Shown: positions 10,193 to 20,824, numbered from the stretch's first letter. The stretch is DNA of 64,000 bases from Littorina saxatilis (GCF_037325665.1 NC_090252.1:51789107-51853106), one strand, 5' to 3'. The notes: generated by a model from the sequence alone, not told the origin. Numbers and translations: made by a program.

Positions 10193-11158
10193 GTTACAAA
10201 ACTATATGTTACAATAAGTTCTGAGAACCCCGAAAAATTTGTGAATTTCCACTATTACTAGTTTTTTTTAAAATATCCTGAAATGTTCAGTGATATTGTA
10301 AATTTTCCTGAATTTTGCGGGCCGTATTTTTTTATGAATTTACTGAACAGTCAACACACACATGCACACGCTCGTCATCGGCGCTTTCCGGAAATGACCT
10401 GCGCTTTGTTGGAATTCCAACAATGGCCGCCATTGTAGGAATTCCAACTTTGCGCTACGCGATTCTAGAAATGTACCGCGCGCATAGTGAGAATTCTGCT
10501 CTTTCTTAGAATGTCATGTAAAATGATACAAGTCATGTTGGCATATGATGATCCTTGCGTTTTAAAATGATCAATGCTTAGTCTCGAAAATGCAGATGCA
10601 TTGTATAACGCACCAAACCAACCGAATTACAACAAACAAAAACACTTTTGATAACCTCGGCGGGCTGGAACAACACAGATCAACGTCACATCCCACTCGA
10701 CCAAAACGCACCAATTTGACGTAATTTTTAACGTCACAGTTTCAAATCTTACATTTTACAACAAAAATCCCAACACAACAAGAGTGTTCCGGTATAACTT
10801 CTCACTGGTAACTATCGATTGTAATGATTTTATTCAGTCTTAATTGATTATATATTAAACTCACACAGTCTCTCTGGACTGCAGATACAACATTACTTCA
10901 CTTTATTGACTGAGCTTAGGCTCTTGTCACTGCATTGTAATCTAGGCTCATGAAACGTAATGTGAAAGTCTGTGTGCTATCATGATGTGATTGATTGTTG
11001 CAAAATTTTGAGTCAAATCAAAGATGATTTCAGCCTGTCGTAAAAAACTAACACTCTACTCTGAAAAAAAGAATTGTGTTCAAAATAGATCAAGACCGTG
11101 CAACAGCAATTAACTAGCTAGCTGCATGCGCTGACTGTCAGAGAATTGTTACACAGTG
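10193..11158. other. Unassigned, with a promoter-like block
   Basis: At 10380-10460 there is a compact block with TTTCCGGAAATG (ETS-like), two GGAATTCCAAC copies and an ATGGCCGCCAT inverted motif (YY1-like). A related block (TTTCCGGAAATAC, GCGCTTTGTTGGAA) lies at 11588-11620, upstream of TMEM192. No gene is attached to the first block. Confidence 0.3.
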
Positions 11159-11441
11159 CAGGGGCGGACGAGGGGGGGGGGGGGTGCACAGGGTGCAGGT
11201 GCACCCCCCTCCAGCAAAAAAGAAAAAATAATTTGGAAAGCTGATTCTATGACCATTTCTAAGTTCAAATGGCACCAGATGGCACCATTTTGCTTCTTTG
11301 GGCCACAAATTTTTCTGGGGGGGGGCATGCCCCCGGACCCCCCTAGCAAATTCGGGCGCTTCGCGCCCATCACATTCACTTTCAATTCAAAGTGCACCCC
11401 CCCCCCCCCCCCCCTCTTATAAAGGAACTGATCCGCCCCTG
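11159..11441. mobile_element. hAT-like MITE
   Basis: It is bounded by CAGGGGCGGA and TCCGCCCCTG inverted ends, a form typical of hAT non-autonomous elements. The 6 bp ACAGTG flanks both sides (11153-11158 and 11442-11447). Internal G and C runs and GCATGCCCCCGGACCCCCC are present. 283 bp, no coding capacity. Confidence 0.7.
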
Positions 11442-11559
11442 ACAGTGTACCCCCCCCCCCCCCCCCAATTCAAGACTTCCCCTGTATAAGACCTTGCTTT
11501 TATATATACCTTATTCATGACCTGTGAAAAAGGGTATACTTTTTTGTGCCAGTCGAAGG

Positions 11560-11841
11560 GTAGCCATTTCTAGAACGAGGCAGCTCGTTTCCGGAAATAC
11601 GGCGCTTTGTTGGAAATCAAATGAGGTTTCGGAAAATCCCGATTATTCCAACTCTGCCCCGGATTCTTACTTTGCGCCCAACACCAACAATAGTCAGAAC
11701 AGAGAGAGAGAGAGAGTTCTTTCCCTTGAAAAAGTTCATTTGTGTTAGAGACAATAAACAGTCATCTCATGACCGAAGTTGGAGGGACGCTCAGAGGCTG
11801 TCAGTTCCGACGATTATTTGTCATTATTTGACAGACTGGTC
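11560..11841 (+). promoter_or_regulatory. Putative TMEM192 promoter / 5' UTR
   Basis: It directly precedes the inferred first coding exon. It has an ETS-like TTTCCGGAAATAC at 11588 and a GA run (11700-11716) but no clear TATA box. Inferred from position only. Confidence 0.3.
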
Positions 11842-14800
11842 ATGGTCAGTCTGTCTCGGAATGTTCGGCAGCCGGGGGTAAGTTCGTTGCTCGAACTGAA
11901 GCGTGAAAATTGGGTATTACTGGCGACATGTCTGTCGTAGCATAAATTTGAATATGAACGAAACGACTCCAAATTAGCCCAAACTTTTGTGTTTTACTTT
12001 TAGTTTTACTTTTTACTAGTTTTAGTCCTTTCCTCAACTCCAGTTACATCCAATTAAGATATTGTTGCTGGTAGATCGAGTCCTTTCAAATTAAACGCAT
12101 TGCGCTGGACAGCCTCATTGAGGGAAAGCAGCTAAGAGTAAGAAGTGAAAATTGAATGTTCTGTGTGTTAAACATACCCCCATTTCTCAGCTTTGAGGCA
12201 TGGTGAGTGTAGCTAGAAAGTAGCATTTCTTTGGGAGGGCTCACTGCGAGGAAGGGGAGGCTTTGTGCAGTTTGAGCAGGCAAGTATCCCTCTTGAATTG
12301 CTCACCATGCAAGAACACATTGTGTCTGCATAGCTGCCAATTCCATAGTGCAGAAGATTCTAACGGATTTTACTGAATGTCTTTAATTCTTTCCTGGCTA
12401 GCACAAAATCGTTTCATATAAACTCTCGCTCTCTAGTATTTTTTGCTTCAAGTTAAAGGTACAAAACAGGCGTTCTGTTTCCATGTGTGTCACTGTGTGT
12501 GTGTATGTGGTTTTTTTTTTAAACTAAAGTAGTAAAGAGTAATGAAACAGGTTTTACCAGGGTCAGACTCAGAGGTCCATAATTCTTGTGTAAATTGTAC
12601 ATTTGAAACTAAGTAACATTGCATCAGTCAGTGATCCTGTCCTTATTAAGTCCCTTTTCTGTTTTTTTGTCAGGTTCTATTCAATGATTGCCAGGCCAGT
12701 ACCTTGTTCTTCAGGTGACACAGTGTCATACTGTGTAACACAAACAAATGTAACATGTTCCATTGTTTGTCAATTTCATCAAAAAGTCAGTCAATTGTAA
12801 CAGTCAAGTTTGGTGAGGGGGGGGATGTCATTCTTCTCAGACAGCCTGAACAGTTAGCATGACGTTTGATGACAGTTGTAACACCATCAGTCGTGTTTTG
12901 TGCAGGGGGGTGTGACGTTCTTCTCAGACAACCTGAACAGTTAGCATGACATATGACGACAGTTGTAACAGTACACCAACAGTGGTGTTTTGTGCAGGGG
13001 GGCGTGACAGTCTTCTCAGACAACCTGAACAGTTAGCATGACATATGACGACAGTTGTAACAGTACACCAACAGTGGTGTTTTGTGCAGGGGGGGCGTGA
13101 CGTTCTTCTCAGACAGCCTGAGCAGTAACCATGACTACCTACAGTTCTAACACTAACACTAACGGTGGTGTTTTGTGCAGGGGGGCGTGACGTTCTTCTC
13201 AGACAGCCTGAACAGTTATCATGATGACGACCCGCTCTTGGAGTCCATGCCCGTGCTCCCCCAGGAGCCGGTGGTCAGCCGCTGGATGGCCGAGGAGATG
13301 AAGAAGTTCCGCACCATCAGCACGCCCAAAGCCATCCTCTTCGCTAAGTTTCTCTATGTAAGGCACACAAAAAAATAGGTGTGGTTAAGGTAACATAACC
13401 AAAAAAATAGGGTAGGAAGGTAGGCAATAACTTTTTTTTTTTAACTTTTTTTTCTAATGTGTACAAATTAAACCTACTTGACAGGGAAATAAGTGTGCGA
13501 CTCGAGCGCTGTCGCTTTCATTGCGTTTTCTGCACTCGGTTTTTTCTTCTTTTTTTTAATTTTTTTTATACAAATGTAATAAAAAGTTATAGGGTCGGCC
13601 CCTAAAAATAGGGTAGGTCGGGTTACCGTAACCACACCTATTTTTTTTTAGGCCAAAGTGTGGGTGCAAGTTGGAGTCGGTTTAGATTTTTTTTTAAAAC
13701 AAGAATCGTAGGTTATTGGAGCGTTAAATTTATGACCAAAAAAACTATGTTACAAATCAATCCCCACCTCTACTTCTACCTTACACTTACAGATGTGAGA
13801 TTTTTTTTAATGAATTTGTCATTATTTCCCTAGATTTTAAATTCCCCTCTGAAGTCTTATTGTGTTTTCTGCACTCAAAATCACCTTTTAACAACTAGGA
13901 ATTCAGTACTAAGAGATAAAACAAGACTTAGCTCGCTAGGAGTGATTTCATTTTCACTACAAATTGTGATTTCATAATACAGTGGACGCCGCTTAATAAA
14001 ACCGCGGTTAATAGAGCCAGCCGCTTATAAAAGCCGATTTCAGACGGTCCGGATTTATCACTATATCTTATGTATTAGAAAAAGCCGGTTAATAAACCCA
14101 ACCCGCCGCTTATTAAAGCCAGTTTTCTCAGAGAAATCACGTAGTTTGTGACTAAAACTCACATTATCTTGTTCTTGTAATCGCTCAAGTCATAGGCCTA
14201 TTTATGTCCACGCTCACGCGTATCACGAAGTAACCGAGTTCAGAAAAGAATGTCAGTCAATAAAAACCGCACGTGTTGAGTTCATAAATTGTGTAGCTTT
14301 GATCGCGTGTTGTGTTCATGACTAAATTAAATCAGTTTACTGTTTTCTATCGGATTGGCAACAAGAGGGATTTAATCATACATGCCGAAAAGAAAACGCC
14401 AGGATTTGACAACAGACGAGAAACTGGAAATTTACAAGAAATTTGAACCATTCGCAGACTCAGTGAGAGAACTAATGTGGAAGATGACCAACAAACAAAC
14501 ACTCATAAAATTGTTCTTCTCTGCCGAGTAATGATTCGTGACAGTGACAGTGAAATTATTGATGTACCGAAGTGATCAAAGTACACGTACATGTACATAA
14601 TTAAAACAAAAGTTCAACATCCTTCGTGAAGTTTTGTTTAGATTCAAACAAGTGTAAATGACGCAAACGGTTCGGGAATTCCCGACAAAAGAAAAGATCC
14701 GCACGCGGCACTGGCAACTTCAGTGTCAGCTGAACACGAGAGCGTTCGGTCTTTTAGAAGATTTGTATCTTGAAATTAAAATTAACGAATATCGCGCTGT

Positions 14801-17607
14801 CCGAAGGAAAGGAGTACATATCGGACAATGACCACGCTCAGGCTAAAACGATAGGACATCTGACCGACATGCGGCAATGTGAATCGGACATTTGGGGATT
14901 TTCATCGTTATATGTCCGATGTCCGACGCCTAACGACATCCCTGCTTCCTTGAATGGAATGCCTGTTAATACTAGCACTGATTCGCTTTGTTGTGTGTGT
15001 GGCAGGTATGTCTAGGTCTGTCCGTGTACCTCATCCCCGTTTTCTGCCGAGAGAGGCAGTGCGGGCAGCAGGAAGTGACATCACTAATGATGTACGTGCA
15101 CGGCGGCATGTGGTTCCTGCTCCTCTTGGTGCACCTGTACTTGAACCACGAGCACCAACGCTCCCTGCTGCACGGATACTTCTCCTTCCACCTGGAGACA
15201 CGCACGCTGAAACGAGCGCCGCTTTTTATCAACTCTGGTGGTGAGTTGAACGTGTTATAATAAAAGAGTTGGTGATGATGCATTTTTATTATTAAAAATA
15301 AAAAATAAAATAAAAAAACAAGAAAGGCAAGTTTATGAAACGTTTAATTACACTCAGTCTGCTTTACAGTGGAACCCCCCTTTTAAGACATCAACAAATC
15401 AGAAAGTCAGGTCTTACAATGGGGTTCCACTGTATAATGAACGAGTTGATGTTGCTTTATTTATGATTTGAATTTTTTTGTTAAACTCCACAAGAAACGA
15501 GCAGGGTAAGTTTATGAAACGTTTAATTATAGACAACATGAATCATTCACAAGAACCTGGATATGTCGATCTTTGCGGTGTGCTACCATTGTATCAAGAT
15601 ACCACATAAATGATAATAATGGGTTATGTATTTATTCACTTATGGTTATCTATTCTTTGCAATGTTTTCATGCATCATGCGAGCATTTTTGGTGATCCAC
15701 TTGGCTATTGCGCCCCTCCTGTCCAGAGTTATTTCCAGACTGTGCCCATTGACCTGTATGTGTGTACTTGATGTATGTGCAGCCAATGCCATGATGGTGG
15801 TGCTGTCCAAACTGCTGGACTCGGTGTGTCACTGTAGTGGATACATGTATGTGTGAACTATGTGTGTGCAGCCAATGCGATCATGGTGGTGCTGTCCAAA
15901 CTGCTGGACTCTGTGTGTCACAAGGACGGCCACTGTCCCTTCCTGACCAAGACGCGCTACCTGCAGATACTGGTCTCCCTAGAGGTGGTCATTGCTCTGG
16001 TCCTGCTCTTAGTTTACCTGGGTGAGTGACCATTGTAATATATATATTGACTGACCAAGACATGCTACCTGCAGATACTGGTCTCCCTAGAGGTGGTCAT
16101 TGCTCTGGTCCTGCTCTTAGTATACCTGGGTGAGTGGGGTTAACATTGTAATATGTATGTATTGATTAAAAATTGTATAAAAGTCATATTTGGGCGGGTG
16201 ACAGACTACAAGAGTGCATGTTTGTGTGCGTTAAATATCACAGGAATCCTGGGGCGGGGATGTAGCTCAGTCAGGGCGGGGATGTAGCTCAGTCAGGGCG
16301 GGGATGTAGCTCAGTCAGGGCGGGGATGTAGCTCAGTCAGGGCGGGGATGTAGCTCAGTCAGGGCGGGGATGTAGCTCAGTCAGGGCGGGGATGTAGCTC
16401 AGTCAGGGCGGGGATGTAGCTCAGTCAGGGCGGGGATGTAGCTCAGTCAGGGCGGGGATGTAGCTCAGTCAGGGCGGGGATGTAGCTCAGTCAGGGCGGG
16501 GATGTAGCTCAGTCGGTAGCGCGCTGGATTTGTATTCAGTTGGCCGCTGTCAGCGTGAGTTCGTCCCCACGTTCGGCGAGAGATTTATTTCTCAGAGTCA
16601 ACTTTGTGTGCAGACTCTCCTCGGTGTCCGAACACCCCCCGTGTGTACACGCAAGCACAAGACCAAGTGCGCACGAAAAAGATCCTGTAATCCATGTCAG
16701 GGTTCGGTGGGTTATAGAAACACGAAAATACCCAGCATGCTTCCTCCGAAAATGGCCTATGGCTGCCTAAATGGCGGGGTAAAAAACGGTCATACACGTA
16801 AAATTCCACTCGTGCAAAAAACACGAGTGTACGTGGGAGTTTCAGCCCACGAACGCAGAAGAAGAACAGAAGAAGACAGGAATCCTGAAATTCAAAATAA
16901 ATTGGATTGATACATGAATCTATATATATATACGACTAGTGTCTGTGTGTCTGTGTGTCTGTGTGTCTGTGTATCTGTCTGTGTATCTGTCTGTGCGCGA
17001 TGCACGGCCAAAGTTCTCGATGGATCTGCTTCAAATTTGGTGGGCATATTCAGGTAGACCCGGGACACGACACAACCTGGTCGATATTTCAACACGTGCT
17101 CTCAGCGCGCAGCGCGGAACCGATTTTGGTTCCACCTCAGCTATTTTGGTTCCACCTCAGCTACCAGGGCCCCCATACCGACACACCAAAGCCAAAGTTC
17201 TCGGTGGATCTTTTTCAAATTTGGACACCGTATTCAGCTACACCCCGGACACAATATCATCGATGAGATATTTCAACACGTGCTCTCAGCGCGCAGCGCT
17301 GAAATGATTTTAGTTTTTGTGTTCATTTCACCATTATAAGTAACTCTTCCTTATCTTCTCATCTTCTCCAGGTTTTCAGCGTTTACCTCCCTTCCTTCGT
17401 TTGGTGCACTTTTGTGTGACAAGGAGCGTCTTCGGATATTCCCGGCGTTCTGTTACTGTTATTATTTTTAGAAGGTCAACGCAGTGTCCAGAACGTAAAT
17501 TGGACCCGTAAATTATCCTCACTGTCAAAGTGCAAAGGTCGAATCAATTTATAGCCACGCGAAAAATACACTGTCATCTATCTCTCTATAGATACGGCCT
17601 CTCTGTG

Positions 17608-17677
<70 letters not shown>

Positions 17678-19900
17678 TCTATGTGAGCAACACCTGTGCA
17701 TTTTTCAGTTCTGTTTGTGATGTGGTCTGGCGGCTTTTGTGTAATTTTATGTACTGGCCTTCCTTTCAGAAGCTCTAACTTGCTCAGTCCTGTTTGAGTG
17801 GAGTTCGCCTCCAAAGGTGATGAACACGGTTACATTCGTCGACAAGGATGGGACTCGATATGGTCAGGAATGGCATTATGGCCACTGAATCATTTTCGTG
17901 TTGTTCCCATTCCACGAATCTGGGAGGGACCTAAGCTTGGCGAGCTTGGCGGGTCCATTGTTCGGACCCGGCGAAGCCGGCGTACGGCTCTAAGTACTTC
18001 TTCCCGGCGAAGCCGGCTACCCGGCGAAGCGGGTATTCATTCTAGTGTTACATGTATTTGTATTTTTAACCATGGAAGACATGTCATCTCCTGTTTCAGT
18101 GAAAACACTGCGCTTCAACAAGGCCAAAGAAACGCCTGACTTTTTGAGGACTGCCACCGGGACACAGACATCCCGGTCTCAGAGTCAGATAGGATACAGG
18201 TATTCAACCTTTTCTCCGGCTTTTGAATGTGAACTGTTAGGGAGAATAAGCCACTGGTAGAAGCCGTTAACTTAGCCTTAAGCCACGTGTGGCTTTGCTT
18301 AATACAAGGACGTAGTTGGTAAATTCAGTGTCACAGGGGACTTTAGATTCAAGTACTTTTCACAAATATGCGATATGTTTCTCCTCGAAATTACCACATC
18401 ATTGTTACTCCTCTGAAGTTCCTTGTGGCACTGAATTTACTGCCTGTGCTGTATTGCGCAATGCTACATATGGTAAGTTGACGGTTACTACCAGTTGCTT
18501 ATTCTCCCTACTAACATGAATATGCAGTTGAACTGTGGTGGTTTGGGTCAAACATTCAGTAGTGAATAGTGGGAAAAGTCTGTGTCAGAAAAGACTGAAG
18601 TGTTGGTTCCAACGCTCGTGACAGCCAGGAAAAGTGAGAGAGAAAAAAGTGAAAAAGAACACTTTAAATAGTCTGAGGTACTGTATCTTTTCTTCATTTG
18701 AAACCGCAGATGTTGCAGCAAGTACATTCCCCATGTTCTATGCACAGAAGCTAATTATAAACAAGAAATTCCTCCGCTAGGAAAAACACCCCCGTCAAGG
18801 GAAATAACCTTCTCAGTTGGTGGCAGTGAGAATGGTTATTTCCCTTTGACCAACGGGGGTGTGCCTCTGTAAGTCCTTGTATAATTTTAATCCACCAATA
18901 ACTCCCTAACCGTGTGTTTGACTGGTCCCAATTTTTGTAAGGACCGTCTCAGGAATGTATAGAACCTGTTCACCAAGTTTGGTGACGATCGGTCCGTTCA
19001 TTCTTGAGATCTACTTGCAAACACACAAACACACACACAAACACATCGAGTGAAACCTATACACACCCCTATACCGGGGATGTAAATACTGTCAAAACCC
19101 TCAGTGTGCAGACATTCGGCACGGACATTCTGAACAGTTTTGCTTAGGACTATATACACAGACTAGATGATATGGGTCTTTTGACCCATACTTTCCAAAG
19201 AAGGATTCAACTTACAAAGTAGGGTCCGACATGACCTACACCATCTGAACAGGATTATACATCTTACAGCCTCTGTGCAGAGTATGGGTCGTACACTACC
19301 CACTCCATCTGAATAAGGATAAACACCATCATTCCTTCTGTAATTCTATATGGGTTGTCCATGACCCACATCATCCGGACTCAAATTACGTCGTTATTTA
19401 TTTGTTTACAAAGATAATCCTTCCAAAGAAGGGCTATTGGTGAGGTCGAATGGTGTTTAACTTTAAGCATTTCATGAAGTCTCAAGCCAAAACTCCCAAT
19501 AGTTTCAGAGATACAGACGATTTTTTAAGGCTCTGGGTTGTCCAGGACCCAGGAACCACGGTGAAGGTTAGATTAGCTAAAGGTGTAAGACTCATCTAGA
19601 TCTTAAGTCTTGAAAGCCTGTCCTTGTCTGAGCGAAGTTGAATCTGGCCGCACAAAGCTTTAGCACTTGAGTTTTCGGTAAAAAAGACTTTGCGAAGTCG
19701 ACTTTGGCTGTAGTGTTGGAACTGACGCCAGTCGTTTCTGTGGCAGGCCGGGGTCGTACGAGGAAGAGAAGGTGAGGTCGATGGTGTTGATGTGGTACGA
19801 GGTGTTCTTCTGGAAGGAGAAACGCGTCAGTCTGTGTCGCGACATCCTCTGTCTCAACGACAAGCTGAACCAACTCGACCACCAAGACAAATCACTCTGA
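11842..19900 (+). CDS. TMEM192: TMEM192, lysosomal transmembrane protein 192 (six exons)
   Basis: Exons: 11842-11877, 13181-13357, 15006-15240, 15872-16021, 18100-18199, 19747-19900 (TGA). All junctions are GT-AG, the phases agree, and the sum is 284 codons (283 residues; human TMEM192 is 271). Residues 27-32 are DDDPLL, aligning with the N-terminal acidic dileucine (EDDPLL) that sends TMEM192 to lysosomes and late endosomes. Four hydrophobic segments follow: about AILFAKFLYVCLGLSVYLIP, MMYVHGGMWFLLLLVHLYL, NAIMVVLSKLLDSV and LQILVSLEVVIALVLLLVYL. HLETRTLKRAPLFINSGG and VKTLRFNKAKETPD match the human loops (HLKRL..IQSSGN and VKIRRFNKAKPEPD). Exon 1 (MVSLSRNVRQPG, donor GGGGTAAGT) is chosen only because its phase and donor fit. 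The molecular function of the family is little known. Exons 2 and 4 carry duplicated splice junctions. Confidence 0.85.
12814..13180 (+). repeat. Tandem decoy copies of the TMEM192 exon 2 acceptor
   Basis: Four ~92-bp units start at about 12814, 12906, 12998 and 13090, and the true exon 2 at 13181 is the fifth. Each unit begins like exon 2 (GGGGGCGTGACGTTCTTCTC, AGACAGCCTGAACAGTTA) and, in the last three junctions, ends in GTGTTTTGTGCAG, the same acceptor. The decoys reach TAG or TAA soon after the shared start (AACAGTTAG where the exon has AACAGTTAT), so only the last copy reads on. Confidence 0.85.
13371..13660. mobile_element. MITE of the GGTAAC-end family, copy 1
   Basis: The left end AAAAAAATAGGTGTGGTTAA (then GGTAACATAACC) is mirrored by GGTTACCGTAACCACACCTA (then TTTTTTT). 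Inside is a pair of 'ATAGGGTAGGAAGGTAGGC' and 'CTAAAAATAGGGTAGGTCGG' segments, also found in MITEs at 55712, 57645 and 59948. It lies 14 bp after the TMEM192 exon 2 donor. Confidence 0.7.
13981..14560 (+). mobile_element. Tigger/pogo DNA transposon fragment
   Basis: Starts ACAGTGGACGCCGCTTAATA, a Tigger-like end, with repeated 'GCCGCTTATAAAAGCC'-type motifs inside. At 14382 a short frame reads MPKRKRQDLTTDEKLEIYKK, the start of the CENP-B/pogo-type helix-turn-helix. It soon loses similarity, so this is a deleted 5' remnant. It sits in TMEM192 intron 2. Confidence 0.6.
15364..15434. mobile_element. Short inverted-repeat element (~70 bp)
   Basis: TACAGTGGAACCCCCCTTTT, AAGAC is mirrored by GTCTTACAATGGGGTTCCAC, TGTA. 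Isolated ends of the same kind occur at 34091 and 49994. Probably a minimal Tc1/mariner- or Tigger-type MITE flanked by TA. It lies in TMEM192 intron 3. Confidence 0.55.
15762..15871 (+). repeat. Duplicated acceptor half of TMEM192 exon 4
   Basis: GCAGCCAATGCCATGATGGT and the following 50 bp repeat the acceptor and the first ~56 bp of exon 4, exactly 90 bp upstream of the real junction (AG at 15780-15781 versus 15870-15871). The copy then diverges and reads into a stop. Confidence 0.9.
16046..16135 (+). repeat. Duplicated donor half of TMEM192 exon 4
   Basis: TGACCAAGACATGCTACCTG through CTTAGTATACCTGGGTGAGT repeats the last ~77 bp of exon 4 with its donor, 108 bp downstream of the original. 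The differences are few (GCGCTAC to ATGCTAC, GTTTAC to GTATAC). The copy keeps a good GT donor. Confidence 0.9.
16252..16496 (+). repeat. 22-bp tandem array of a SINE tRNA-like head (A box)
   Basis: About eleven near-identical 22-bp units, each containing GGGGATGTAGCTCAGTCAGG, abut the complete SINE that starts with the same bases at 16497. Every unit therefore contains a pol III A-box-like TAGCTCAGTCAGG, while only the final copy continues to a B box. It lies in TMEM192 intron 4. Confidence 0.9.
16497..16880 (+). mobile_element. SINE, type-A tRNA-like head, full length
   Basis: The head GGGGATGTAGCTCAGTCGG (A box) and GTGAGTTCGTCCCC (B box) is followed by a long body: AGAGTCAACTTTGTGTGCAG, ACGCAAGCACAAGACCAAG, GATCCTGTAATCCATGTCAG, CCCAGCATGCTTCCTCCGAA, AAATGGCGGGGTAAAAAACG, CACGAGTGTACGTGGGAGTT, ending in GAAGAAGAA. 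It is almost the same as the copy at 51552. Confidence 0.85.
16919..18045 (+). mobile_element. Non-autonomous Helitron, copy H1 (1.1 kb)
   Basis: The 5' end is TCTATATATATATACGACTA, preceded by A. The 3' end is ACCCGGCGAAGCGGGT (hairpin) then ATTCATTCTAG, followed by T. TC start, CTAG end, terminal hairpin and A/T insertion are Helitron hallmarks, and H2, H3 and H4 show the same boundaries. The interior holds TCAAATTTGG blocks, GAGATATTTCAACACGTGCT and a long GT run; no Rep/helicase. It ends only 54 bp before TMEM192 exon 5. Confidence 0.75.
17612..17677 (+). repeat. GT microsatellite inside Helitron H1
   Basis: Pure (GT)n of about 66 bp. The same place in H5 (40180-40204) has a shorter run, so the repeat belongs to the element and changed length after insertion. 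Confidence 0.9.
18235..18516. mobile_element. MITE with ~40-bp inverted ends
   Basis: GTTAGGGAGAATAAGCCACT, GGTAGAAGCCGTTAAC is mirrored by GTTGACGGTTACTACCAGTT, GCTTATTCTCCCTACTAAC. About 280 bp, no coding capacity, TMEM192 intron 5. Confidence 0.65.
18782..18863. repeat. Palindromic element with ~30-bp arms
   Basis: AACACCCCCGTCAAGGGAAA, TAACCTTCTCA pairs with TGAGAATGGTTATTTCCCTT, TGACCAACGGGGGTGT. The loop is short. TMEM192 intron 5. Confidence 0.8.
18864..19746. other. Rest of TMEM192 intron 5
   Basis: Holds CACCAAGTTTGGTGACGATC and repeated TATGGGTC / GACCCA(T/C)A segments between 19165 and 19370. These look like remains of repeats I cannot assign. It ends with a good acceptor (GTGGCAG) at 19746. 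Confidence 0.35.
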
Positions 19901-19950
19901 AGCCTTGAGACCAAGGTAATCACTGCTGCTGATTTAATTTAAATCCGTCT

Positions 19951-20163
19951 GACGGGCACAGTGGCGTAGTGGATACGACATCGGCCTCCTAATCGGAAGG
20001 TCGTCAGTGCAAATCCCGGCCGCGGCCACCTGGTAGGTTAAGGGTGGAGATTTTTCGGATCTCCCGGGTCAACTTATGTGCAGACCTGCTAGTGCCTCAT
20101 CGCCCTTCGTGTGTGAACGCAAGCACAAGACCAACTGCGCATTGAAAAGATTCTCGTATTACC
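19951..20163 (+). mobile_element. SINE, type-B tRNA-like head, 3'-truncated
   Basis: The head is GACGGGCACAGTGGCGTAGT (A-box region) and a GCAAATCCCGGCC B-box-like segment, then GGTGGAGATTTTTCGGATCT, and the shared body from GTGAACGCAAGCACAAGACC. It stops inside the body. The body is common to the type-A SINEs, so two heads drive one body. Confidence 0.75.
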
Positions 20164-20510
20164 CCCCCTACTGAATTATTGAATACTGTATGTGTTGACA
20201 GGGTTGTTCAAGTGAGTGTTCTTGAAACTTTTTGTAGTGTATAAATATGTATGTTTAGGTCATCACTCAGTGTTTTGGAGTGTGTTGTTTTGGCATTGTA
20301 TAATTTTGGATATTTGTTGGGCTCTGGGGTAGTTGTTTTATATTCACTGTATTCATTGGATTTTACCATGTGCGGGTGTGTGTATATGCGGGTGTGTGTG
20401 TCCGATTTGCTATTGTACATCGCTGTAAGCTCTGGCGAGAAGGAGCGATTAATAAGTGTTCATCATAATAATGATTATCATCATTATTGTGGTTGTTATT
20501 TTGTTCCAGA

Positions 20511-20662
20511 GCCCCGTTCGACATGCAGGCGTGGGCCCTGGGGCAGTGCTGGAACGAAGTGTACCAGTTGCGTCACGGCTGTGCCGGACTCATTCAGGAA
20601 AAAGAGAATCTCATCCATCGAGTGAAAGAACATCGCAGCGTCAACAGTGTCTCCATCAACTA
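20511..20662 (+). CDS. TMEM192: Possible alternative last exon of TMEM192
   Basis: After an acceptor (TTTTGTTCCAG) one frame reads APFDMQAWALGQCWNEVYQL, RHGCAGLIQEKENLIHRVKE and ends VNSVSIN at a TAA (20660-20662). It fits phase-wise if exon 6 uses the internal donor at 19776/19777 (GTGAG before GTCGATGG), giving EEEKVR then APFD. Human TMEM192 ends in a coiled coil with LKRHNALLSKRL, and the LIQEKENLIHRV stretch is at least as similar as the end coded at 19747-19900. So either the two are alternative ends or one is wrong. Confidence 0.4.
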
Positions 20663-20824
20663 AGGGGGGGGGGGGGGGGGGTGAAAAAAATCTCATTCAT
20701 CAAGTCAAGGAATATCTCAATGCTACCATCAAGTAATTCAGGGAGAGAATGACGGAAGCGTTTCAATTTGACTGATTTCTATTTTGGATTTTGATTGTCG
20801 GGGGGGGGGGGGGGGGGTAAATCT
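20654..20824. repeat. Two poly-G runs in the TMEM192 3' region
   Basis: G runs of about 18 bp at 20664-20682 and 20800-20817. The sequence between them repeats TCTCATTCATCAAGTCAAGGAA, similar to the coding end just before (ATCTCATCCATCGAGTGAAAG), a small local duplication. Confidence 0.7.

Noticed and set aside
16497-16580. tRNA gene (also 51552, 56335, 24929 reversed)
   Set aside because: A and B boxes are present, but the acceptor and anticodon stems do not pair properly and each runs into a shared SINE body.
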